This document shows positions 7,996 through 15,265 of a DNA stretch of 50,956 nucleotides, in pieces (position 1 is the stretch's first letter; each line of letters opens with the position of its first letter). Under the pieces are notes generated by a model that ran no database searches, was not told the DNA's origin, and saw only the letters and a list, made by a program, of their open reading frames with translations. Origin of the DNA: JBDNFP01 sp041689775 (GTDB lineage Bacteria; Bacteroidota; Bacteroidia; Cytophagales; Spirosomataceae); assembly GCA_041689775.1 (NCBI GenBank), contig JBDNFP010000255.1:1-50956 (forward strand), in the 5' to 3' direction. The translations under genes and the position numbers were made by a program.

Positions 7996-9219
7996 TCATA
8001 AACTCAAATCAGGATTATCTGGTCCAAAGTGCTTTAGCATAACGATTGGGTCTACGGATGATTTATTGACAATAGTTACACCTTCACGGGCCACTTTTTC
8101 GGATACGAAGAACTCATCATTGGTCAACTGTCCGTAACGGATCAGGGCGGGGGTTTCGATATCCCATTCGCCCATGGTGCCGTGGCCCTGCATCATGATG
8201 AGGCCGTAGGCAGCGCTATCTGTGATGGTGACCGTGGCACCCGGTGCTACCGTGAGTTCCTTAGCGCTAAAGGCATCGGAGCGATAACAGATCCAGTTTT
8301 CCACGTAGCCTGCGGCTTCCATTTCAGCCACGTCACGTACCGGAATCGGGCGCATGAAACGGGTTTCGAGTAGGTTGGGGTTGGTGTTCAAGTCCCAGTC
8401 AATCACTTCCATCAATTGGTCGTAATCGCCGATGCGGTCGGGTGGCGTACCATTCCAGAGAAGTTCCTCGGGAATAATGGCTTCATTGACCAGCGACTGG
8501 TACATGGCAAACACATCGGAGGCTTTCTGCGGTTCGTAGGTACACATGCTACCGGGAGCGTGCAACATACCCGGAGGTACGTCCCAGCCCGTTCCTGGAA
8601 TCAACGGAAACGCCTGCGAGTACATGGTGATTTTGTTATCACCCTTCGTGAAGTTCATCAGACATTCCTTGATCTCCTCTTTGGTAGTACCGGGCGCAAT
8701 GCCGAAGAACGTATACGGGAAATCGCCGCCGTGGTTATTGAGCTGAGGCGGGAAATAGTAGGCTTCGGGCTTACCAAGCTGTCCGATTTTGGCGGCTTCC
8801 TCGTCGTTGTGGTGAATGTGGTGCGGCAGGGGACCCATGTTATCAAAAAACTTGGAGTACATGGGCCAGCTTTGGTATTGATCCCACAGCCGGTCGCCGA
8901 TGATTTCGCCTTTCAGCTCATCAATGGCATCTTTCAGCAGAATCTGCTTCTCCTCGCCGTTGTCATTCACCACTATGGCGCTTAGTCCTTCATTTTTGCC
9001 GGTTAGAGGGCCATTTTTAGCCGGAGTGGTAGACGACAACCACCGCTCATCAATACCGCCACGCACGCCACCTAATACGTAGTAATCGTCGGGGTGAAGC
9101 TTTATCCGCCGTCCGGGTACGCAAAAAGAACGGGGTACCCAGGTGGGAGCAAGGCGCAAAATTCCTTTTCCCTGTTCGAGAGCCTGTGCCGCCAGACTGG
9201 TTTTATTTAGTATTTCCAT
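7996..9219 (-). CDS. Phosphomannose-isomerase-like cupin (class I mannose-6-phosphate isomerase homologue)
   Basis: 407 residues. It resembles the cupin enzymes annotated as class I mannose-6-phosphate isomerase or homologue. A putative metal site is seen at PLPHHIHHNDEEA (His133-137) and KPEAYYF (Glu152), with the later GWDVPPGMLHAPGSMCTYEP segment adding a third histidine. The C-terminal part (APGATVTITDSAAYGLIMMQ and GHGTMGEWDIETP) is a second small cupin-like barrel. Aldose-ketose isomerisation is the family reaction, but no kinase is nearby, so the substrate may be unphosphorylated. Only 24 bp separate it from the DUF4432 gene upstream, which suggests co-transcription. The start at 9219 is the only reasonable one. 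Confidence 0.75.
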   Translation of the reverse strand: MEILNKTSLAAQALEQGKGILRLAPTWVPRSFCVPGRRIKLHPDDYYVLGGVRGGIDERWLSSTTPAKNGPLTGKNEGLSAIVVNDNGEEKQILLKDAIDELKGEIIGDRLWDQYQSWPMYSKFFDNMGPLPHHIHHNDEEAAKIGQLGKPEAYYFPPQLNNHGGDFPYTFFGIAPGTTKEEIKECLMNFTKGDNKITMYSQAFPLIPGTGWDVPPGMLHAPGSMCTYEPQKASDVFAMYQSLVNEAIIPEELLWNGTPPDRIGDYDQLMEVIDWDLNTNPNLLETRFMRPIPVRDVAEMEAAGYVENWICYRSDAFSAKELTVAPGATVTITDSAAYGLIMMQGHGTMGEWDIETPALIRYGQLTNDEFFVSEKVAREGVTIVNKSSVDPIVMLKHFGPDNPDLSL

Positions 9220-9243
9220 TAAAAGTATAAGTTATGATGTATG

Positions 9244-10314
9244 CTAAAATTGTTTCAAAAAGGTTATTATCGATTCCGGCTGGTGTATAACTTCGAGAGC
9301 CACATCGTAGCTTCGGCTTTCGCCCGGTTCCAGTTGAATCAAGCTGCCATCTTTGCGAGCCTGCGTTTGCCCGATGGGCGGATGGGTACCTGGTTCGATA
9401 CCCGTTACGTATTCGCCCCGGCCCCAATGTTGCCAGTTGGTAAGCCAGGGGAGTTGTTTTTTATTAAATTGAACGGACAGCGCCAGACCTATTTTTTCAT
9501 TATGTAGTCCGCACGTACATGTACCCGATTCATCCGGTGTAGGATCAATGATGGCTACTTCTTCACCCGAACCGGAATGACTATCTAGCGAAGCCGGACA
9601 TTTCCGGAAGTTATTCCCCTCCTTAAATATCTGATGCTTACTCGGATCGAGCCGGGGCTGCCAGGAACCTTTCCACAGAATATCGGTACCTTCATCCACC
9701 AGCGGCCAACCTAAGTTAAAATGGTACAGCAGCATGTGGGGCGCTTGGGCATTACCGCGATTAATCACTTCGTCGTGAATTCTAATCCGGGGTTCGCCCA
9801 GGGTAGCCGATATGGTTCGGCGGAGTTCCAAGCTAGGGCCAAAGACCGTGGTTTCGCGAATGCGCCCGGTGATGCTCATCTCCATCCGACCCATGGCAGG
9901 GTCGGGCTGAATGATGGACTCTACCTCAGCCTGACAGTGACTGATGAATCCGTGGACGCCTCGTTCCCCGTACTCGTCTGACTCGGGTCCACCTACGTGG
10001 GAGAGCCCGCAGGTAACGAGCAGACCACCGCCAAAGGTCCGGAGCCAGTCGATGCCCTTATCGGAGAACGGTTGAGGGCCGGTCACGCCTACGTGACTCA
10101 GCCAGGCTAAACTATGCTGATTGTAAAAAGCGTCGGCGATATCCATGGCCCGGTCCAGCAGTATTTTATAGCGAAGGCCCGTCCCGGTGTTAATCCAAGC
10201 AATTCGACTTCCCCGACCGGAGCCATTGTCCAGCACCGAAGTTTCTATCCCGCCCATTTGAGTGGGGTTTCCTACCTTATCTACTCCGTCTATGTAATGT
10301 TGGATAAAGCCCAT
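9244..10314 (-). CDS. DUF4432 family aldose-1-epimerase-like protein
   Basis: 356 residues of the galactose-mutarotase fold, DUF4432 branch. Seen in order: GGIETSVLDNGSGRGSRIAW, LDRAMDIADAFYNQHSLAWL, WLRTFGGGLLVTCGLSHVGG, GVHGFISH, IRIHDEVINRGNAQAPHMLLYHFNLGWPL and EYVTGIEPGTHPPIGQTQAR. The His and Glu residues of these segments correspond to the sugar-binding cleft in the fold. Members are usually found in sugar operons and may act as mutarotases on unusual sugars. Cytosolic. It is the first of a tight pair with the cupin isomerase gene. Family assignment is firm; reaction is inference. Confidence 0.85.
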   Translation of the reverse strand: MGFIQHYIDGVDKVGNPTQMGGIETSVLDNGSGRGSRIAWINTGTGLRYKILLDRAMDIADAFYNQHSLAWLSHVGVTGPQPFSDKGIDWLRTFGGGLLVTCGLSHVGGPESDEYGERGVHGFISHCQAEVESIIQPDPAMGRMEMSITGRIRETTVFGPSLELRRTISATLGEPRIRIHDEVINRGNAQAPHMLLYHFNLGWPLVDEGTDILWKGSWQPRLDPSKHQIFKEGNNFRKCPASLDSHSGSGEEVAIIDPTPDESGTCTCGLHNEKIGLALSVQFNKKQLPWLTNWQHWGRGEYVTGIEPGTHPPIGQTQARKDGSLIQLEPGESRSYDVALEVIHQPESIITFLKQF

Positions 10315-10469
10315 CTTTTTTAGGGTTTTAGGCGGTTAGGTTCTAGCTGTTAGCTTTGTATTTTCTTAATTACTGGTTCATTTTATGGATTAAAAACACC
10401 AGTAATTTCACTTTCCTTAGCCCAATGACAAATAAGTTAACTCCTATCGACTAACAGCCTAACACCTAC
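10315..10469. other. Spacer with GTTAGG / CTGTTAG inverted words
   Basis: GGCGGTTAGG and CTGTTAG near 10331-10352 face CTAACAGCCTAACACC at 10450-10465, so the spacer ends are partly complementary. GTTAG-rich words also occur in spacers near 6735, 24830 and 30300. No gene is seen. Confidence 0.4.
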
Positions 10470-11267
10470 TCAATGCTTACTGAGCCAGTCCAAAACTCGG
10501 GCGTTAAAATCTTCGGTTGCCTCAAAATGGAAGGCGTGTCCCAGCTTTTCGTATAAATAGATTTTTGCATCAGGAATAGCTTCGGCTATTTCTTGTCCCA
10601 TCCAAGGCGGTGTGAAAATATCTTCCTTACCACCAATGACGTACGTAGGTATCCGTATGGTACTTAGCTGATCTATAACATGATGATTGATACAAGCCGC
10701 AGCCTGCCCTTCAAGTCCGTGGAGTGGTTGCGGAAACGCAGGATTTTCTTTACGTCCTGCTTCTAGTTCGGCCCGGACTTTATCATTATCCCAGCTAGAC
10801 TTTGAGAAAATAAGGAGCTGAATATAAAGACTGAATTCCTCCGGCGTGAACCGGGCCTTGCAGTGCATCATATGCTCAAAGATTCCTTTGGCCGTGGCAT
10901 CGCAGCGCGCCCATGGACACATCAGTACCATCGACTTTACTTTATCGGGATGCCGTAGGGCCAACTGCATGGCGATGGTACTACCCATGGAGACACCCAC
11001 TACATGGACTTTTTCTAACCCCAAAGAATCCAGTAAACCTGCGTGATCATCGGCCATTTGTCCGGTGGTGTAGGGGCTGTCGGGTTTATCAGAAAATCCC
11101 ACCCCACGATTATCGGTCAGGATACAGCGGTAGTGTTTTTTCCACTCAAAGGCGTGAGGCTCCCATACCGATCCGGCGGCAGTAATGCCCATGATCAGGA
11201 GTAGCGGCCCGCCAGTGCCACGTTCTTCGTAGTAGAGGTTTATTCCGTTGGTTTGGATGGTAGGCAT
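10470..11267 (-). CDS. Alpha/beta-fold hydrolase
   Basis: 265 residues of the Abhydrolase_1 family. The oxyanion region LLIMGITAAGSVWEPH, the TDNRGVGFSDKP strand-turn, the nucleophile elbow GVSMGS (Ser93), the acid in IGGKEDIFTP and the histidine in EKLGHAFHFE near the C-terminus make a complete catalytic triad. No signal peptide, hence cytosolic. Relatives include 3-oxoadipate enol-lactonases and other esterases or lactonases; in this sugar cluster hydrolysis of a sugar lactone made by a dehydrogenase is attractive but unproven. It sits between the IolE-like gene and the DUF4432 gene with spacers above 100 bp on both sides. Confidence 0.88.
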   Translation of the reverse strand: MPTIQTNGINLYYEERGTGGPLLLIMGITAAGSVWEPHAFEWKKHYRCILTDNRGVGFSDKPDSPYTTGQMADDHAGLLDSLGLEKVHVVGVSMGSTIAMQLALRHPDKVKSMVLMCPWARCDATAKGIFEHMMHCKARFTPEEFSLYIQLLIFSKSSWDNDKVRAELEAGRKENPAFPQPLHGLEGQAAACINHHVIDQLSTIRIPTYVIGGKEDIFTPPWMGQEIAEAIPDAKIYLYEKLGHAFHFEATEDFNARVLDWLSKH

Positions 11268-11388
11268 TTTGTTGGCAGTCGGCGGTCAGCTTTTGGCCTT
11301 TATTGGTTTCTAATTGAACTTAATCTATCCTAGTAATTTCTATTTTGATATGACGAACTTTTTATCAAAAACGAAGTTAAGCCGAAAG

Positions 11389-12216
11389 CTATTTCAGCGC
11401 CGGTATCAATTCATTATTAATCCAGCGGCCGTCGTGTAGTGTCACGTAGTCGGGGTCGTCGAGGGCTTCTTTACCTTCGTCTTCGCAGACAATCCAGCCG
11501 TCATATTTTATGCTTTTGAGCCACTGAGTGATATCCAGTAAGTCTACTTTCCCCTTTCCCATCAAGGTGAATTCGGGTTCGCCGTCCCAATCTTTGTAGT
11601 GCATGTGATTAATGAGGGAAGAATATTCCTTCATTTTGGCCAATGGATCCATCCCACCGTTGATGATGTGACCAACGTCGGGTGTCCAGCCCGTCACGGA
11701 GGTGTTGAGACCTTCCAGTACTACCTTATAATCTTCTTCGGTCCGGATGATGGAAGTATGCGGGGAGTTGGGATGGAAACTACACGGAATTCCCTTAGCG
11801 GTGGCGCGGGCTGATACCGTATTGACGATATTGATCAGGTTCTGCTGCCTTTGTGCCAGATCGTGGCGGCCGGTTGGGATCTGTACCGTACACAGTATAG
11901 CTCCCGGAAAATATCCCAGCAGCTTGATCGCCTCATCGGCTTCTGCTCTTTCGGCTTCTGTTTCTTCGGTTCCGTTCCATTCCAGGGCCAGCGAAAGAGC
12001 GGCGAGTTCTAGTCCGTGCTCGTTTAGTTTGGCGGCCAACAGGTGCGGATTGCGAAGTTCGCCCATCCAGGAAAAAATAGGTTGGATACCCGTAAAACCG
12101 GCTTTGGAAATAATGTCAATCATGTGGCCGAGACGACCTTCGTGGGTTTTGCCGTTACCACTCATAAACCAGGTATACACCTCGGAACCAAAACGAAAAG
12201 GAAGCTTCTTATTCAT
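11389..12216 (-). CDS. IolE-like sugar isomerase/epimerase or dehydratase, TIM barrel
   Basis: 275 residues of the AP-endonuclease-2 TIM-barrel family (PF01261). The likely metal-binding segments are SFHPNSPHTS, GWTPDVGHIINGGMDP, NHMHYKDWDG and the C-terminal WIVCEDEG; the pattern HxKDW followed by GxGxxD and a final Glu is like inosose dehydratase (IolE) and related keto-sugar enzymes. Cytosolic. It is one of three different barrels of this superfamily in the cluster (with those at 6841 and 13421), which suggests successive epimerisation steps. Exact chemistry is unknown. Confidence 0.8.
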   Translation of the reverse strand: MNKKLPFRFGSEVYTWFMSGNGKTHEGRLGHMIDIISKAGFTGIQPIFSWMGELRNPHLLAAKLNEHGLELAALSLALEWNGTEETEAERAEADEAIKLLGYFPGAILCTVQIPTGRHDLAQRQQNLINIVNTVSARATAKGIPCSFHPNSPHTSIIRTEEDYKVVLEGLNTSVTGWTPDVGHIINGGMDPLAKMKEYSSLINHMHYKDWDGEPEFTLMGKGKVDLLDITQWLKSIKYDGWIVCEDEGKEALDDPDYVTLHDGRWINNELIPALK

Positions 12217-12327
12217 CGAAAATATGGATTTTAATACGAAAGAATTGACTCGGGTTAAAAGTCCTGAGCTGAATTTATCCAGAAATTCTAACTTTGCGGG
12301 CGGTACCCGTCAGTATTCAGAATTAAT

Positions 12328-13383
12328 TCATTTCTTTTTCTTCACTACTTCTCCCGGCATAATCAGGCTATCCCAACCGGCCAGCATAGCAGGTTTAACG
12401 TTGGCTTTGTACCCGTCAAAATTGAATGTAGTGGGTTTGTAAGGTCCCACAAATGCAATATTCCCGTTAGCCTTAATATCTTTTTCCATCCTCATAGCCC
12501 AGAAGGATGCGTTTACCAGCAGACGTCGGTAGCCTTCATTGAGGATATCTTCGGAAGCTCCGTGGGTGGTAGTAAAAGATCGCCCACTTTTTCCATTCTC
12601 CACCTGATACGTTTTTGTCCAAGCTACCGGAACCGGCTCCTTGGTCTGATCGGCGGGGGAATCGGGTGTCATACCGTTGAGGGGTTGGTCGTAGGCTAGT
12701 ACCGTACCCTTTGGCTCGGCGGTGTAAGCACCTGATTGCACCCACATTTCTTTTACTCCCCGGAAGATAGGGTGTTTCTTTTGTGAATCAGAAGGCGTGA
12801 TCCGGGACGACTGCTTGTGGTTGGTACCATAGTGGGTCACCCATGTTTCACCGAGAATATACTCCCCGAAGCCGTCTTTCCATTCGGTTTTAGTGCCGTT
12901 GTAGCGGTAGTCATAGTGCAGCCACTTGGGGTTGTTCTTAATATTGAATGCGTGAGTGGAAGTACGTAGTGCCACAATGGGCCCACCGCGTTGGATGTAG
13001 TTGTCAATATGCTGCATCTGGGCATCCTCAAAATTGGAGAAGCGGGTAAACAGAACCATCAGATCAGCCTTATCGAGTGCTTCAAGACCTTTAATGTTTG
13101 AGCCACCGGGCAGAATATTGCCCTCATCGTCCAGAGCAAATATAACCGTACAGGTAAAGCCGTAATGCTTGGCCATAATTCTTGCCAGGGCAGGGAGGCT
13201 TTCTTCGCCGCGGTACTCGTGGTCGGAAGCGATGAAAACAATGTTCTTCCCAACTCCCGGGCCTTTATCGCCTTTATACACTATTTGGTAGTCACTGGTA
13301 CTATTTTCAGGTAGGGGTTGGATTAGGCCCAACGAGAAAAATGCAACGCAATAAGGTAGTATCCGATTCAGTATTTTTTTCAT
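12328..13383 (-). CDS. ThuA domain protein, exported
   Basis: 351 residues with an N-terminal signal peptide (KKILNRILPYCVAFFSLGLI). The ThuA domain (PF06283, glutamine-amidotransferase-like fold) spans about residues 45-300: NIVFIASDHEYRGEESLP, LEALDKADLMVLFTRFS, GGPIVALRTSTHAFN, THYGTNHKQS and SFTTTHGASEDILNEGYRRL. ThuA was first linked to trehalose utilisation and often accompanies DUF1080 and Gfo/Idh genes; its reaction is not settled. The gene lies 37 bp after the ketose 3-epimerase gene, so the two are probably co-transcribed. A shorter paralogue is at 27310-28233. Confidence 0.88.
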   Translation of the reverse strand: MKKILNRILPYCVAFFSLGLIQPLPENSTSDYQIVYKGDKGPGVGKNIVFIASDHEYRGEESLPALARIMAKHYGFTCTVIFALDDEGNILPGGSNIKGLEALDKADLMVLFTRFSNFEDAQMQHIDNYIQRGGPIVALRTSTHAFNIKNNPKWLHYDYRYNGTKTEWKDGFGEYILGETWVTHYGTNHKQSSRITPSDSQKKHPIFRGVKEMWVQSGAYTAEPKGTVLAYDQPLNGMTPDSPADQTKEPVPVAWTKTYQVENGKSGRSFTTTHGASEDILNEGYRRLLVNASFWAMRMEKDIKANGNIAFVGPYKPTTFNFDGYKANVKPAMLAGWDSLIMPGEVVKKKK

Positions 13384-13420
13384 AGCAGTAGGTCAATAAA
13401 TCAAATTTTTTGGACGAATA

Positions 13421-14275
13421 TTAAAGTCCGTGCTTTGCGCTCATATCTCGGATAAAAGCGAAACCTTGCTCGGCAATATCCCAAGGCTCATTGTACTCAC
13501 GCCATACTCCAATAGAGTTAGCAAAATTGGGGTCATTCCGTGAAAACGCTTCGATGGTCAGCCAGCCGGAGTAGTTGATAGCGGCGAGATTGGTATAAAT
13601 ATCGTCCCAGGGTAGGTGTCCAGAACCGGGGGTCCCCCGGTCGTTTTCGCTGATGTGCACGTGCGCCAGTACTGGGGCAATAGTACTTAGTGCCGTAGCG
13701 TATTTTTTTTCTTCGATGTTAGCATGGTGCGTATCAAACATCGCCAGTACATTGGGGTGATTAGTCCGGCTGATTAACTCTGAAAGTTGATCCATAGTAT
13801 TGCATAGGTAGCATTCAAAACGGTTGAGCGCTTCGGGAGCTAGTATGATATTGGCTTGCGCGGCATGTTGGCCCGCCGCGTGGAGTACTTCGGCTGCCCA
13901 GCCCAGCTCTTGTTCCTGAGGAGGATGCTGCGCAAAGTGCGCGTGAGCCGAGTGAAAAGGTCCACATAGTATCGTAGCATTGAGATCGTGAGCGCGGTCG
14001 ATGCTCCATTTGATACGATCAAGACCTTTGGCGCGTACCGCAGCTGACTCACTGATGGGGTTGGCATCTGGTCCTACTACCGTTACGGCTGTCATACCCA
14101 TACCTAGGTCGCTAACGTGCTTACCGAAGCGTTGATAGGCGGCAGGTTCATCAACCGCACCCACAAAGCACTCAATACCATCATACCCAATTTTTTTAAG
14201 GCGGTCGGCCAAGGGGTTTAAGTCGTCGGATACTACCGCGGACCAGGCAAGTACGTTAAAACCTATTTGTATCAT
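13421..14275 (-). CDS. Ketose 3-epimerase (D-tagatose/D-psicose 3-epimerase family)
   Basis: 284 residues, TIM barrel. The metal ligands and substrate residues of D-psicose (allulose) 3-epimerases are all visible: Glu148 in LAPEALNRFE, Glu154 just after, Asp181 in AMFDTHHANIEE, His207 and Arg213 in HVHISENDRGTPG, and Glu242 in LTIEAF. The spacing equals that of the Agrobacterium enzyme (Glu150, Glu156, Asp183, His209, Arg215, Glu244) minus two throughout, as I recall those numbers. The family epimerises C3 of free ketoses with Mn or Co. This is the most specific functional clue in the cluster and agrees with the absence of kinases. Hydroxypyruvate-isomerase-like annotation is the usual weaker alternative. 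Cytosolic; probably co-transcribed with the ThuA gene 37 bp downstream. Confidence 0.85.
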   Translation of the reverse strand: MIQIGFNVLAWSAVVSDDLNPLADRLKKIGYDGIECFVGAVDEPAAYQRFGKHVSDLGMGMTAVTVVGPDANPISESAAVRAKGLDRIKWSIDRAHDLNATILCGPFHSAHAHFAQHPPQEQELGWAAEVLHAAGQHAAQANIILAPEALNRFECYLCNTMDQLSELISRTNHPNVLAMFDTHHANIEEKKYATALSTIAPVLAHVHISENDRGTPGSGHLPWDDIYTNLAAINYSGWLTIEAFSRNDPNFANSIGVWREYNEPWDIAEQGFAFIRDMSAKHGL

Positions 14276-14372
14276 GGTTGGCTATTGGCCGTCGGCTATC
14301 AGTGATCGGCTCTCTTTACTATAAAATAAATTCTACAAAGTACCGACTGCCGAAAGCTGACAGCCGAAATTC
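14276..14372. other. Spacer with GCCGTCGGCTATC / GACTGCCGAAAGCTGACAGCCGA words
   Basis: The two ends of this spacer are partly complementary (GGCCGTCGGCTATCAG near 14286-14301 versus CTGACAGCCGA near 14357-14367). The related words TTGGCAGTCGGCGGTCAGCTTTTGGCC (split here only as a description) start near 11273. It looks like the same kind of dispersed spacer repeat; no gene is seen. Confidence 0.35.
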
Positions 14373-15137
14373 CTAATTCAACTGCTTTATCACCAGATTC
14401 TTGTACTGCACCTTCATGGGAGGGCCAACGTGTACCTGTACGCCAAGCAAGCCCTCTTTTATGCCATTGACGGTATCATTGTCCGTCACATCGCTCATCA
14501 GTTTACCGTTGATGTAGTGTTGCAGACGGTTGCCTTTGGCGATGATATGGAAGGTGTTCCAGTCTTCACTTTTGATAAAACTCTTTAATTCATCCCCGGT
14601 GCCCAATGATCCGGTTACCGTGCGGTTTGTCCAGTTGTTACGTTCTACTTTGGAGCGAACTGCCGTCAGATCAGCGTTACCTTCGTAGGGTTTAATCTCC
14701 GAAATCTCTCCCCGATAGGCCAGCGTTGTACGCTTACGTTCCTCGTAGTTTTGTCCGGTATAGTTTATTTTCCCATCAATATCCGCCTGATAGCCCCGCA
14801 GAGCAAAGGGCACATCCGTCAGCCTGTCGCTACGGTAGTTAATGCCGGAGTTACCGGCTTCGGTAATCTTAAATTCGCCTTTCAGTTCAAAGTCGCCGGG
14901 CTCGCCGCCTTGCCATATAATGAACGAGTTTGTCTTCAAAAGCGTAGAGGGGGTGATTTCTCCTGTAAGAGTTCCGTCTTCCACGCGCCAGTAGGTAGGA
15001 TCTCCGTCCCAGCCTTTGAGCGTTTTTCCGTTGAAAATGGAAGTAAATCCATCTTTGTTTTTTTTCTGACCCACGCAGGAGGTAGCACCCACCACCAGAG
15101 CTATCAATAGTAAGAGAGGAAAGTTGTATTTTTTCAT
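14373..15137 (-). CDS. DUF1080 (3-keto-disaccharide hydrolase family) lipoprotein
   Basis: 254 residues from MKKYNFPLLLL; the signal peptide ends in ATSC, making Cys21 the lipidation site. The DUF1080 jelly-roll (PF06439) is seen from GFTSIFNGKTLKGWDGD through YWRVEDGTLTGE, FELKGEFKITEAGNSGINYR and the closing GVQVHVGPPMKVQYKNLVI. Family members hydrolyse or eliminate 3-keto-glycosides formed by a sugar 3-dehydrogenase, releasing a 3-keto-sugar; BT2157 of Bacteroides thetaiotaomicron is the example I know. Its periplasmic or surface location fits action before the ABC importer. It stands alone between terminator-bearing and epimerase genes. The family call is strong; its exact substrate is unknown. 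Confidence 0.88.
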   Translation of the reverse strand: MKKYNFPLLLLIALVVGATSCVGQKKNKDGFTSIFNGKTLKGWDGDPTYWRVEDGTLTGEITPSTLLKTNSFIIWQGGEPGDFELKGEFKITEAGNSGINYRSDRLTDVPFALRGYQADIDGKINYTGQNYEERKRTTLAYRGEISEIKPYEGNADLTAVRSKVERNNWTNRTVTGSLGTGDELKSFIKSEDWNTFHIIAKGNRLQHYINGKLMSDVTDNDTVNGIKEGLLGVQVHVGPPMKVQYKNLVIKQLN

Positions 15138-15220
15138 TCGTAGCAATTGTAAGAGGTTTTAGGAGTAGCGCTGTTGGGCATAAGACCCTTTATCATTGAT
15201 TACCCGTAGGGGCCCTACAA

Positions 15221-15256
15221 AAAAAGGACAGGAAACCCATCAGGTTCCTGTCCTTT
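15221..15256 (-). terminator. Rho-independent terminator after the propeller/cytochrome gene
   Basis: On the minus strand AAAGGACAGGAA pairs with TTCCTGTCCTTT over a short loop and is followed by a run of T. It ends the transcript coming from 17977 and separates it from the DUF1080 gene. Confidence 0.8.
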
Positions 15257-15265
15257 CTCGTATTA

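Noticed and set aside
8416..8985. 189-codon plus-strand frame opposite the cupin isomerase gene
   Set aside because: It is antisense to a well-supported gene and its protein is not domain-like; long antisense frames are common in this window because of codon bias.
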